Shown in pieces: positions 1-10,632 of a stretch of DNA of 64,000 bases (the stretch's first letter is position 1; every line of letters starts with the position of its first letter). Below the pieces are notes generated by a model. That model searched no databases. It had not been told where the DNA came from and saw only the letters and a list, made by a program, of their open reading frames with translations. The translations under genes and the position numbers were made by a program. The stretch comes from Rhyacophila brunnea (Eukaryota; Arthropoda; Insecta; Trichoptera; Rhyacophilidae): the NCBI GenBank assembly GCA_022495005.1, contig JAGYXB010000977.1, forward strand, positions 310,001 to 374,000. Reading direction: 5' to 3'.

Positions 1-204
1 AGAGAGCTTCACACGCTGGCAGATCGAGAGATGATAACAAGAAAGTTATTTCTTTCGAAGACTCATCATCTTCTGGATGCAGCTCATCTATAATGGAGAC
101 CGCCACAAAAACTTCAGATGACAAGAACGATTCAAAGGAATCCAGTTCATCGGGGGGAACTGAGAAACCCGTTCCGACAACCACCAACACTAAAAACAAT
201 GAAG
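1..204 (+). CDS. ANKRD11/12: ANKRD11/12-like, coding exon 1 of window (5' cut)
   Basis: Only the frame starting at base 3 is open through this stretch. It gives a Ser/Thr/Asp/Lys-rich, low-complexity peptide with runs such as EDSSSSG and KESSSSGG, typical of the disordered middle region of ANKRD11/12 proteins. The donor is GAAG|GTATAA at 204/205 and leaves one base (phase 1), which combines with GT of the next exon to make Gly. The exon continues to the left of the window. There is no recognisable domain here. The assignment rests on splicing in frame to the conserved downstream exons. Confidence 0.72.
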
Positions 205-602
205 GTATAAAGTTTTGGAATAGGAATTAATAAAAGCGGCAGCAACGAAATATAATATGTGGTCTACATACAGTTTGTAATCTGGAAATTTTGTCGAATG
301 TTGAATTTTTAATTAACATAATGTCAGTACAACTATTTTTCTAATTTGTGCAATTAATTACACCCTTATATCGAATGGGTGAGTTCTAGAATATAGGAGA
401 GGTGAGAGGTCACGAATTATATGTTAATCTAGCACGTCACAGGTATTTCATATCAATTCGAAGACAACTTAGAACAAGTTAAAGAGATTTTCCATTTTTA
501 TTTAATTTTATATTAATAAAAATTATTTCATGGTATCAATTTATTGTGAATGGTAGAAATTTTAATTAAATTCAATTTAACTAAATGTAATTTGACTTAC
601 AG

Positions 603-828
603 GTGACTCTAGTTCCAGCACAATTAGCAGTGCAGTTGTGTCTTCAACTCAGGAAGATTCATCGGGAACAAATGTGACCCAAAACAACAAAAGGGTTCTT
701 GAAACTGCAGACTCAGGTGAGACCGAGGGAGCTGATGATGAGGCTAATAAAAGGAAAAAGAGAAAAGAGACTGAACCCGTCAAGGAAACTGCTAAACCTT
801 TACAACAGCCCAGAGTCAATGTTGGAAG
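603..828 (+). CDS. ANKRD11/12: ANKRD11/12-like, coding exon 2 of window
   Basis: Acceptor TTGACTTACAG ends at 602 and donor GGAAG|GTAGCT is at 828/829. The peptide is Ser-rich at its start and then acidic, with a strongly basic cluster ANKRKKRKE about two thirds in that looks like a nuclear localisation signal. That fits a nuclear cofactor. The exon ends with two bases (AG), completed to AGA (Arg) by exon 3. The preceding 398-bp intron shows nothing but A+T-rich sequence. Confidence 0.75.
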
Positions 829-958
829 GTAGCTAAACAATTCTATCATTTATATTTTCTTTCAATGAGATTATATATTTTTTTATATATACCTACCTAC
901 CTATTATGTGTTAGTATATTGAAAATATTTTGAGTTTTATATCATTTTCATTTTACAG

Positions 959-1796
959 AAATGCCATTATTGCTGGAAATAAACCTCCTGGGCCAGCTAG
1001 TAAAACTGGGGTGGCACCCCTTAGTAGAGGAGGTGGCCCAGTGCAAACTTCCAATTCTAAATCTTCGGTGACTAGTGGAAATCAAAAGGTTTCGACTCAA
1101 AATAATCAAACCAAGAATGTGACCAATAATTTGTCTGGGACCCAAAATAAAAGTGGGCCCGGAGGAGCTCAGAGTGGCTCACAACCCGGAAAAACGAACT
1201 CAGTTAGTATAAAGCAATCGCCTTCAGGTCTTTCGGTGACTCAATCCAATACAAAAGGTGTTACTGATAAAAAGAGTCCATGTGCCAGTCCCAAACCTCC
1301 TGTATTTGTACACGTCAAAGAAAATGACACTGATGTAGAAGAATCAAAGGCTGTCGATACCAGTGGTCCAAAAGTACCACCGCTGAAAATTGTCATCCCT
1401 GGTGGCGTGGGGGGCAACGGCGGGTCAGGGGGCCAGCAAGAAGGAGAATCAACCCAGCGAGGAAACACTAAAAATAGAGGCAGTACCTCAACGTTACCTT
1501 ATATTATTCATTTTAATATTAACTCTGCTGGTGAGACTGTTCCTGTAAATGCTGAAGGTGGAGACAATACTACATCAGACACAAATAAAGATGATAAACG
1601 CCAGGCTGGCGGACCGGATGATAAGGCAGGCACTGGCCAAAGGGTATTACGGTCTCATAGAAATACTGATGGCATTGAGAAAGACAAGGAGAGGGGTCGG
1701 AGCTCTCCCCATATCTCATCATCTGCACCTCCTTGCAGTCCTAGTGGGGCCCCCGGACCGACAAAGACTCCTCCACCTTCTAGCGCCAATCAACAG
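959..1796 (+). CDS. ANKRD11/12: ANKRD11/12-like, coding exon 3 of window (large disordered exon)
   Basis: Acceptor TTTTACAG ends at 958 and donor CAACAG|GTACGG is at 1796/1797, leaving phase 0. The roughly 280-residue peptide is rich in Ser, Gly, Asn, Gln, Pro and Thr. It has Gly-rich patches (IPGGVGGNGGSGGQQ) and a Pro-rich end (TKTPPPSS), with no folded domain. G+C is clearly higher than in the flanking introns, as expected for coding sequence. Reading on past the donor gives a stop at 1836-1838 after a short intron-derived tail, so splicing rather than termination is assumed because the next in-frame conserved exon fits. Confidence 0.8.
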
Positions 1797-2494
1797 GTAC
1801 GGATATTGAATACTTTTATGTATATAGTCTGTACATAAATTGAGGTGCTGACGATTAAACGAGTATAGGTGACATATAATTAAATACAGTTTCACATTGC
1901 CACAAACTTATTTATATGTAAAATACGATTTAAACATGTAATTATTTTGTATGAAAATATATAAGCATTTTATCCTCAAGACTTGAATATTTAGGTATAT
2001 CCCATGGATATGGTGTATAAAACTTGATTGTTATTTTCATTGTATGTAATAAGAGCTTGTAAATTCTTGAGTTTCGAGAATCCTTATATTCAAGAATATA
2101 TAAATCCTTGATAAACTTCTATTTATGGCGACAATTTTCATGAATTTATTTTTAAAAAAAAATCTGGCCAAGTCCAAAGTTGATACCTTTGAATTGAAGA
2201 TTCAATCCGGACTTACGAATCTCATTTTTTTTTTGTATATGTATATGTTTTGTATGCCTGGTTATTTTGTTTTCGAATTCAAAAGATTCTCATATAAAAA
2301 TGAGAATCAACTTTTCTAATAATTTTTTGGGACATGAAATCTCGATAACCCCTATTAGTAACTGCATATTATTTAAATGTTTTGGCTTATCTTATCCTTC
2401 AAACACTAGAAATATTAATAAACATTAAGAAATACCATTTTTTGTAGAATATTAAAATGGAAATGATCATTATTTGTACGTATCCGCTTCTTGT

Positions 2495-2606
2495 GTCTTA
2501 GGTTCGAATCCATGTCTTGACAAATACACATGTTTTCTTTTAATGTGTGTTTGGTTCTAGATTATGGAGCCTTGAGCAAGTGGCTAACATCAATTTCTCA
2601 TAAAAA
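2495..2606 (+). repeat. tRNA-derived SINE, family 1 (partial copy)
   Basis: A box-B-like GGTTCGAATCC at 2501-2511 is followed by a body shared with the copies at 35664-35886 and 61213-61444, including GAGCAAGTGGCTAACAT at about 2574-2590. The 5' tRNA-like part upstream of box B is decayed. The copy runs straight into the dispersed repeat that begins at about 2611. It lies in the host intron in the sense direction. Confidence 0.55.
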
Positions 2607-2610
2607 AGAT

Positions 2611-2982
2611 CTCTTAAGGGGGAACATGCTCAGCGTAGGTCAAAATGGAGCTTTTGTTCTATTTTCAAAGCATGATCCTGGACATACCTTAAATGTTGTA
2701 GATAATCTATTTATATAATTTTGAAGCCTTATCATCCTTTATATTTATTTTAAACATTTACAAAATAGTATTCTTTTAAACCTCTTGCTCTAATGTTTTA
2801 GAATATAGTCATATTTCTGTACATAAATGTGCAGTGGTGTTAAGATTTTTTACATTTATTAATTTTTAAACGCATTTATAAAACCATCAGTATAAATTAT
2901 ATCGACATTATTATAGTGAAATATTTATGATAAAAGATTATATTCATAATCTCTGTGATCCCAAATTTGACAAGAATTAGGC
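2611..2982 (+). repeat. dispersed repeat family R1, copy A
   Basis: About 370 bp matching, in opposite orientation, bases 27915-28316 over nearly the whole length with scattered substitutions. Shared words include CTCAGCGTAGGTCA, GGACATACCTTAAA and CTCTGTGATCCCAAATTTG. A third, internally deleted copy is at 3348-3475. No coding capacity is seen. It is probably a non-autonomous transposon or LINE 3' piece of unknown class. Confidence 0.65.
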
Positions 2983-3020
2983 ATTTTATAATTCAAAAAA
3001 TGGGCAAGATTAACACATCT

Positions 3021-3333
3021 GAAGATAATTCTAAAGATACTAATTATAAGTTATGTCTTTGAACATTCAAGTGTGATGAACATCCTACGAATAATGATTG
3101 CTTTATAATAATTATTGACCTAAGAATAAGGTAGTGTTTTTTTGAAATATGCCATTTCTTTTGGCATTCCCCAGTGGTTAAGCTACAACATACGGCAGTA
3201 GCCATACATTGACAAACTATAATTGAAGTAGGGAGTAAAATGATGTTAACGCGCATGTTCGAACATGTACTGTTTAAAAAAAAAAAAAATTCAGTTAGGT
3301 ACATGTTCAAACAGTATCTTTAGAATTATCTTC
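3021..3333. mobile_element. MITE with perfect 20-bp terminal inverted repeats
   Basis: Bases 3021-3040 (GAAGATAATTCTAAAGATAC) are exactly the reverse complement of 3314-3333. The 313-bp segment between is A+T rich, has no coding potential, and has a second inverted word near each end (GAACATTCAAG / ATGTTCAAAC). That is the form of a miniature inverted-repeat element. It sits between inverted copies A and C of repeat R1. I could not fix the target duplication, so the superfamily is open. Confidence 0.65.
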
Positions 3334-3347
3334 AAAACTGAAAAATA

Positions 3348-3475
3348 CTATTTTATGTAATAAAAATACTTTATGCAGTCATCAAATGTTTAAAATATAA
3401 AGGATAATAAGGCTTCAAAAGCTCCATTTTGACCCACGCTGAGCACGTCCGCCCGTAAGAAACCGCATCTAAGTG
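3348..3475 (-). repeat. dispersed repeat family R1, copy C (internally deleted)
   Basis: Matches copy B (27915-28316, same orientation) around ACTTTATGCAGTCATCAAATG, AAGGATAATAAGGCTTCAAAA and CTCCATTTTGACCCACGCTGAGCA. It lacks the roughly 65 bp between the last two blocks that copies A and B keep. It lies about 370 bp from copy A in opposite orientation, with the MITE between them. Confidence 0.6.
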
Positions 3476-4670
3476 TAGAGCCAATGAAAAACAATATAAT
3501 TTATAATTGTTTCTAGTGCTAAAGACGCGCTAGGCTCGTAACGATTAGGTGGCCATTAGATATAATTAGCATGCTATTTAAATGTGGTAATTAATTAGTA
3601 ATTATCTAGTCAGCAGTCAATTTCATATCTTGTATTATTTGTTCATACTTCGCAAGCATTCAATGATTTAAAGCCAATTTTTTTATTTAATTTATTTGTC
3701 ATTAGGTACCTACACATTCAGATTTGTTAAACATTTCTCATTTTTTATTTCAAACTCTTCTTTTTCCCCTTCTGATTTTTTAACACTGAAACCTCATTTT
3801 ATTCATTCATAATACAATAAACATATTTTGAGCAGGAAATGTACTTTTACATTGCAGCGGGACAGGTAGTTCTATTTTTTCTGCTGGCTCCACTTTAAAA
3901 CCAGGCACTGTATATCGACTCAATTGTTTCATGAGTATTTTATTCCAACCCCTTGAAGAAGGTTCGAACTACATACACGGTTACAAAAAAAAATAGTTAG
4001 CCTAGTTTCTTTTACGTACCTACACATATTCTTGCGCAGTTCTTATGAAAACTTGTGTGTGCTAATATGAATCATAATTTTATTGTAACTATGGGATGTA
4101 TCGTCCAGTGAGCCATAAATGGATCCCGAAATTTAAATTTTGGAATACGATGTTATAAAACAGGCATGTCTTTTCCAGTGAAATAATTATATTGAATTTA
4201 TATTTTCTTTAACATTTCTAAAAATGATTTTGGTAAATATTAGCGGACAATTTAACTGCCTGTTATGACATATCTAATACTAAAGTTTTCTTCTGTTTAT
4301 GAAAATATGAAGAAGCATAGAGCGAACTAAATTGTTACCTGAGGTAAACAAAATATTCACAACGACAGTGTCGAGTGTGTGCATAAAAATAAAGGTTTAA
4401 CCAAAAAATGACCGCCTTCACAGGGGTGAGTATTACTATATTTTATCCAGATATAGAGTAATAATTTTTCGGAAAAAATTTGCTGTGAATATATGATTGC
4501 CACTATGTATTTATGTACTTCACTTTAAACAATTTGTTTACAAAAAACATAACTAGGGGGAGAGATAGGGTAAGTGTGTATTCGAAATTTCATTAAATAA
4601 ATAACTGGTACTTAGTTTAGAATATAGAGTGATTTATGTAAAAAAAAATCTTTCCACACATTATGACAAT

Positions 4671-5140
4671 ATGTATGAATAATTAAATCATTTCCCCATA
4701 TATAGGTGCTTTATAACAGTCGAAAATTAATAGTTTGGGATATATTTTGGAAGCTGTTTGACAATCTGTGGAATTTGTAGGACAGATGTATATGCCATTG
4801 TAATGCCCTGTCTTTTCTCATCTTCGAATAAAACCATTTTTGAGACATCAGATACATTTGAATTTGTATTGGGACACATAATGTATTAATAATTAAATGA
4901 TTTTCTCATATTTAGGTGCCGTATAGTCCACAATGAAGAGTTTGGGGTATATTTCGAAGCTGTTTGAACAATCTGTAGAATTTGTAGGAAAGATCTATAT
5001 ATGCCATTGTAATGCTGTCTTTTTTCATCTTCGAAATGAACATGTCATGACCACATAAAATGATAATTACCATAAGGAGTATTATTGTAAACGTCGTCAT
5101 TTAAAATGGGAATTATTAAAACCATACATCAGATGTCATT
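4671..5140. repeat. 210-bp-period imperfect tandem duplication
   Basis: The unit starting at 4671 (ATGTATGAATAATTAAATCA) recurs at 4881 (ATGTATTAATAATTAAATGA). The match goes on through a shared block with GAAGCTGTTTG, AATCTGTGGAATTTGTAGGA and ATGCCATTGTAATGC to a shared CTTCGAA. The second unit holds about 75 extra bases before the shared ACATCAGAT end. No coding sense was found. It is a diverged tandem duplication inside the intron. Confidence 0.6.
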
Positions 5141-5927
5141 TTTAAATTATTATTTTGTAAATACATCCACAACCAATATTACCACATAGACTAGATGTGG
5201 CATACTTTCATTTGTGGCTTTCATTTTTTCATTAGTGGCTTTGATCATATCTTATTTAAACATTCAAACTGCATGTAGTGAATTCCTATACGATTTGGAA
5301 TGAAGGAATGTATAGCGTGACCATACAGACTATAATATACAATGCAGCAAATGTCTGAGTAGCGTCATTTGCGAGGGCAATTTCATTTTTCAGATAATGT
5401 GTCAATGCCCCTTTATGTCTTATTAAAAAATCAAGTACATATTACTCAGTCAAAGATTATTTTACACACAATGAAATACATTCTTTGATGTTATGAAATG
5501 ATATACTTTCTATTCCATAATATATTTATTCAAACAGGAACTATCAGGTCATAACAGGATGCGATTTCATTTTTTTTTTTTATTTTCATGTTGACCATAA
5601 GATAACATTCCCAAGAATGGTACATATTAGTTACACTGATAAAAAATTCAATACAGTATAACTTTGTTCAACACATTCGTTTGTGGGCGGATGCTGTCTA
5701 AAACAAGTCAGTAATATGACACATTCGGCATTCACATATTACAGAAACAAAAAAATTTAAATAAAACTTAATCGAAAATTATTGTATTTTATAGATATGT
5801 AATAAATGTAGCAGCTATTTAATTGGTTTATAGCATGACATAAGTTTAACATGATGGATACCTAGTACAAAATAGGTACATTTATATTATTCTGACTGCG
5901 TATGCTTACACTTTTTATAAAATCTAG

Positions 5928-6227
5928 GCACAAGAAACTGAAAGCACGAATCAGGGAAGCAGCACCCATCACAGCAATGCTTCAGCTGGAGCTAGTAGCA
6001 CTAGCAATTCCTCCAGCGCCTGCCATGCAAGTACTTCCAAGGAATCCTCTGTTGAACTGCATCCGAGGAAGAGGAAGATAAAGGCGTCCAAGGAGAGTCA
6101 CAGCCACACAACTGTGTCCAACACGGATACGTCACATTCATCAATCAAGATTGACGATTCGCATACCACCTCCCACTGCCACCCGCAGATGAACCCCTAT
6201 CAGATGTATCTCAATGTGAAAAAGCAG
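5928..6227 (+). CDS. ANKRD11/12: ANKRD11/12-like, coding exon 4 of window
   Basis: The exon is 300 bp, 100 codons, phase 0 at both ends. Acceptor AAATCTAG ends at 5927 and donor AAGCAG|GTTGGT is at 6227/6228. It starts with Ser/Thr/His-rich low complexity, then a basic PRKRKIKASK patch (another possible nuclear signal), and ends with NPYQMYLNVKKQ. That last block is the beginning of the conserved ANKRD11/12 C-terminal domain, where the vertebrate proteins have an NPYEMYL-type block. Confidence 0.85.
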
Positions 6228-6422
6228 GTTGGTTATTATCCTAATACATACTCCTTAATATTTGGTACACTTACATAATATCACAAATTATGAATAGAAT
6301 TGAATTGTGAAAATTTTACATCTCTCATTAGATATAATTAGCATGCTATTTATCAATGTGTCGCAGTTTTATGTGATATTTAGTTATCTGCTGTATTTAT
6401 TGCATTCAACTGTTCAACCATT

Positions 6423-8351
6423 CGTCGCTATATGATTTGTTTCCCGAATATCCATTTTTGTCGAAATCGACATTTTAATGCAGTTCAATTTCTTTTATCG
6501 AACACTACCGAAATCATTTATAAAAATAATATATTTTTATCTAGGAACAGAGATATTTTTTTGAAAAACCCGAATACGCCATGTTAAGTTGCAATTACTC
6601 CGTGCTGTTCTCCCGAATGTCCAACTATTCGTACCTGAATATCCAAGTTAATTTTGGTCGAAATAAATCTCGGCTGAGTTTTTATTTCCCGAATATGACT
6701 TTTAGCCAATCAAACCGCGCTGACGCCGTGCATCTCGCTCCCACATTCACGCTGTCCAGCTCTAAAACAATCACGCCCACTTTCATATTTTTCGGCCGTC
6801 CGGAGTGCTCTTTCAAATTTCGTCTTATTGATATTGTTTTTAAAGTTACTATTGTTTTAATAGTGAATTCATCAAATTTGAAGAGATCATTTATAACTGA
6901 TACATCACCAGTTCGCCCTGAACTTATAGTAAAGTTTTGGAAGTGAGTATTTTAACCTGAATAACTGCATTTTGTTTTGATAAATGACACAAAATCCCAA
7001 CGGTTATATGAATTCTACAGTATGACCCGGCAACTACTATGACGTAAAAAATAATTATTATTTCAAATTATTATTAATCAAACATTGTTTGTCTTTATTT
7101 TACTTTTAATCTAGGTATTTCTATGAAAATAAAGGCGATGCTATTATTTATTTTTGAATGCGCTGATAGTTAATTTAATTTAATATGTATGTTAGTAACT
7201 ATTTATTTGGTGAATATTATAAACTTAGGATATTGGTACCTACCTAATATTAGCAGCCAATGGTAATTAATTTATAGATGCTATTATTTTGTGTTGTCAT
7301 TCCAATAGTAAATATATAATATTTATTTGGTGGTTTGTAATAAGTTTAATTGTTAATTATATAAATATATAGATATAATAATATACAGATATATATATAT
7401 AGATTTTTTTTTGGAAAAAGTATTAATATAAAATTGTTAGCAAGTACGAGTAAGTACCATCATAAAATATTGGAGAAATCCGTGACGTCGGTTAGTAATT
7501 GAAGTAGTAGATACCTACTTTTATTTAATAAACAAAAACCGATCGCCGATAGTCGCTTGATTTTGAAGAATACTGATGAGCAGGTATTAAAAGGCCAATA
7601 GTTAAAGTTTGTCGTCATAAGTATGTCACCTCGTAGCATAGTGGATAATTCGTGGACTGGGTCGTAAACCCAAGAGATGCAGGACGATTCCTGCCGGGTG
7701 TCTTACTTTTTTCAAAAAGATTTTTTCTATTGGTTACAATATATTTTCTCAGAAGTGATTTTCAAAATTATGTATGTTCAATAATTAGAGTGGTACATTC
7801 TTAAATCTTGTGAATTATTCCTTGAATAAAAAAAAGAATATTAAAAACTATTTTATTACTTATTACGAAAAAAACCGAAAAAAGCGAATGCCGCATGTTA
7901 TTATTACCTACGAACTTGGGTTATTACGATCATTAGATATTTAAATAGTAAAAGTAATCATTAACAATTATTATTGTGTAAATAAATATAACATTTGAGG
8001 TGCGTACTTTTTGACCACTCAGTAATCCGTGGGCCGTGCAGCAACACACTACGGTCTTAAGTCCCGAACGTCCATGTTTTGTCCCGAATATCCATTATTC
8101 TGAGAGAGCGCTAAAAATTTCCCGAATATCCACAACGAGTACTTGTAAATAAAACGCATTTTATGTGCATTTACTGATTTATACCAGTATATTATTCTTG
8201 GAATCTATTCTTAGATAATGTTGCAATCATACAGTGTAGAAAGAATGATTGATACATCTACTGATATTTCAATATACGACAATTAAATTTGTTTTTCGTC
8301 TCCTGAAAAATTGACATTTGGTCTATTCGGGAAACAAATCCTATAGCGACG
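6423..8351. mobile_element. 1.9-kb non-autonomous inverted-repeat element with repeated CCCGAATATCCA motif
   Basis: The left end CGTCGCTATATGATTTG at 6423 mirrors the right end CAAATCCTATAGCGACG (8335-8351), and the inverted repeat runs on into GTTTCCCGAATA. CATT lies directly outside both ends (6419-6422, 8352-8355), a possible 4-bp target duplication. The motif CCCGAAYRTCCA or a close variant appears near 6443, 6569, 6612, 6634, 6688, 8063, 8083 and 8121, and inverted at 8321, so it clusters toward both ends like transposase-binding subterminal repeats. No transposase frame is seen. The open frame at 6581-6946 is built partly from the motif copies. A SINE lies inside at 7627-7850. Class unknown. 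Confidence 0.6.
7627..7850 (+). repeat. tRNA-derived SINE, family 2 (copy with head)
   Basis: A tRNA-like head has an A-box-like TCGTAGCATAGTGGATA (7631-7647) and a B-box-like GGACGATTCCTGCC (7682-7695). A body follows (AAGATTTTTTCTATTGGTTA, then TTATGTATGTTCAATAATTA), and then a tail TTGAATAAAAAAAAGAA. A reverse-strand copy with an equivalent head is at 56963-57200, and a headless relative is at 63610-63770. It is inserted within the element at 6423-8351. Confidence 0.6.
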
Positions 8352-8413
8352 CATTGTAAACATAATATTCATTAAATTGATGCTTTGGTGATGAATAGGA
8401 TTGCAAATCGTCA

Positions 8414-8657
8414 CTGTTCTGGCAGAAAACACTAATTCGAAAAAATGACATATTGAGTTAGTACCAAAATGTTCCTTATTTCAAACTTTACGTTTGGAAA
8501 CCTTCTTAATAAATAAACAGTCTTTATTTTAAAGTCATCCTTTTAACGATTACTTAATAAACTCACATGATAGATCATTATTTCAAACATTTTAACAACT
8601 TCAAAGTCAAATTACTTAAAACTAGTATTCTCCAGTTGGTGTGTTTTGCCAGAACAG
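8414..8657. mobile_element. about 244-bp MITE with CTGTTCTGGCA ends
   Basis: The left end CTGTTCTGGCAGAAAACAC (8414-8432) is mirrored by GTGTTTTGCCAGAACAG (8641-8657), differing by a 2-bp insertion. The interior is A+T rich and non-coding. I could not find a convincing target duplication, so the superfamily is undecided. It lies 63 bp right of the motif-rich element in the same intron. Bases 8658-9493, the rest of the intron, show nothing I recognise. Confidence 0.55.
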
Positions 8658-9493
8658 AGACGAAATATTCTCAATGTATTCTGTGTCCTTCAGGTGCAGC
8701 CTATCTTAGCAGCCATATTTAACTTTAAACCAAAACTACCACCTGTGCACACACACTACATATCCATTTTAGTGGCAATGAATTCGCATTTTTACCAATG
8801 TGTATGCAGATGGTAAATCCACTTGATAAATTCTTGACTGCTTATGTGGTTGTTGGACTAAGCTTGTACAAGCAAATCACGCTACAAAAACTTTTCATTG
8901 TTTGTATCATGCAAAAACAAAAATAATCAGAAACCCAAATTAAATTGACATGATGTATATTTTTGGAGCATAATCAATGTTGAAATGTATTTTATCTACT
9001 CTGAAATTGAATTGTTGGAAGTGACAAAGAAACACCGCACTAACGGTCAATTAGGCATCTCTGATATATTGTTGTTGATTCTGCATCTCTGCTATGCGCA
9101 TAATTGGGTAACTAAGTTTACTAGAACAATCAAAGTGGGTAATTTTCAATTGAAAAAATTGAATATGATGTGTTTCTAATGAAGTTATTCGGGAACTTAA
9201 TTTTTAATTCCGTTGACATGAGAGAAGCGGTACAAAGTAATATTGTTAGATGAAGGTCAATGTTTTTCTGTTGTAACTTTATCTGTTAATTAATTGTTAT
9301 TAAGTCTAGGATCTTAAATTTTGAATGATTATGACTATTTTTTTGATAATGCAAGAAAAATGTCATCTTGTTTCGGTGCCTAAGTATCTAGTTTTATTAT
9401 ATTATCTAAATGTCCTGTAAATTATTGTAATAAAGGTATAAATAATGAAGTTGTCAGTCATTATTTCAATAATGAAATATTTGAATGTTTCAG

Positions 9494-9678
9494 ATTGAGG
9501 GTCGCCAGAAGAGCCTCTTCCCCGTGCAACCGAAGCCCCCAGAGGGATTCAAAGATTACCTGATGAACCGATCCACATATGTTCTGAAGAGCAACTCCAA
9601 GCAGCAGCCGATCATCAATCCGCCGCAGTCCTTGCCTCTTCAGATGAGGGAAGAATTCATATCGCAGGAGAATGAACG
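9494..9678 (+). CDS. ANKRD11/12: ANKRD11/12-like, coding exon 5 of window
   Basis: Acceptor TGTTTCAG ends at 9493 and donor GAACG|GTATAG is at 9678/9679. The peptide contains PVQPKPPEGFKDYL followed by MNRSTYVL, one of the most conserved blocks of the ANKRD11/12 C terminus, then PPQSLPLQMREEF. The exon leaves two bases (CG), completed to Arg by exon 6. Codon use and G+C contrast sharply with the A+T-rich introns on either side. Confidence 0.92.
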
Positions 9679-9868
9679 GTATAGATGATTTTTAATTCTC
9701 GATTTATTTTCACCATAAAAACGACATGTAATTATAGAATAATGAAGATTAAAAATCAGTATTTGTCATGACAAATATTTTTACATTTTTTCTGATACAG
9801 AGGTTTGCGATGGTCATGACAATATATAATTAAATGATGTTTCACGAATGTTTATTAATTTTTTCCAG

Positions 9869-9977
9869 ACATGCATTGCGAGTGCAACATTTAGTGGAGA
9901 AAGAGAAATTGGTGCTCGCAGTTGAGCAAGAAATCTTACGTGTTCATGGAAAAGCTGCACGAGCTATCGTTAACCAG
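9869..9977 (+). CDS. ANKRD11/12: ANKRD11/12-like, coding exon 6 of window
   Basis: Acceptor TTTTCCAG ends at 9868 and donor AACCAG|GTATGT is at 9977/9978. The 109-bp exon encodes a helical stretch with LVEKEKLVLAVEQEILRVHG and then KAARAIVNQ. This is the conserved EKEKL/EQEILRVH helix of the family. It ends in phase 0. The downstream intron (9978-16808) is almost wholly transposon. Confidence 0.92.
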
Positions 9978-10214
9978 GTATGTAACAAGTGAAAACACTT
10001 TGTGCCATCACTCCATTGTTAACACTTTAGCCTTTTCTTGATGAATTTTGGGTAGTTTTCGAGCTAGAACCTAACTTATTATATACATTTCTCCTATCGA
10101 ATAATTATTGTTGCGTCACCCGATACATCTATCTATACCAGGGATGGCCAGTACGTTGATCGCGAAGGTATTTTTGGTTGATCGCGGACATAATAATATA
10201 TTGTACTATTTTTT

Positions 10215-10620
10215 GTGAATTCTTCTAAATTTCTTGTCAATGAATGGAAAGAGGAATTTTTTTTCACTATGGCAAATGAAAAATATATTTGTACTTCGAG
10301 TGTATCAATTCCGAAAAGAGGCAACATTGAAAGACATTTTCAAACCGTCCATGAAAACTATGATGGAAATTATCTGCCTGGTACTGAGTTGCGTAAAAAT
10401 AAAGTGAGACAATTGAAATCACAATTATTGTCTTGTCAACAGTCTTTTCTCACCAAGTTTAATGAAAAATCCAAGACAGCTACCGTCACTTTGTTGGTGG
10501 TAGCAGATATTTTAATGAAACATAAGAAATCCTTCGAAGACAGTGAAATATGGAAAGAAGGTTTATTAAAGCCGGGGAGGCATTATTTAAAAATTTTAAA
10601 AATAAAACTGAAATAATGTC
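10215..10620 (+). pseudogene. hAT transposase remnant, N-terminal part
   Basis: The open frame from 10215 has a degenerate BED-like zinc finger: YIC near residue 25, then RHFQTVH, with the second cysteine of the usual CxxC changed to Ser. A helical segment KVRQLKSQLLSCQQSF follows, and then the DILMKHKKSFEDSEIWKE block seen in GTF2IRD2-like hAT transposases. A one-base frameshift near 10575 moves the family-like reading (FKNFKNKTEIMS) into another frame. Coding then stops at the piggyBac insertion. No start codon can be trusted. Confidence 0.7.
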
Positions 10621-10632
10621 TTAACAGCTTAA

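Larger units (their letters stand above)
1797..5927 (+). other. 4.1-kb intron: SINE, dispersed repeats and a MITE; 3476-4670 and 5141-5927 empty
   Basis: The intron between exons 3 and 4 contains the SINE piece at 2495-2606, repeat copies at 2611-2982 and 3348-3475, a 20-bp inverted-repeat MITE at 3021-3333 and a tandem duplication at 4671-5140, all listed separately. Bases 3530-3605 resemble, in reverse, the interior of the hAT-like element at 29211-29734 (shared TTAATTAGTAATTA and ATGCTATTTAAATGTGG-type words). The remaining A+T-rich sequence shows no recognisable feature. Confidence 0.6.

Noticed and set aside
6581..6946. 121-codon open frame followed by a donor-like GTGAGT
   Set aside because: It is built across repeated CCCGAATATCC motifs inside an inverted-repeat element and has no recognisable domain.
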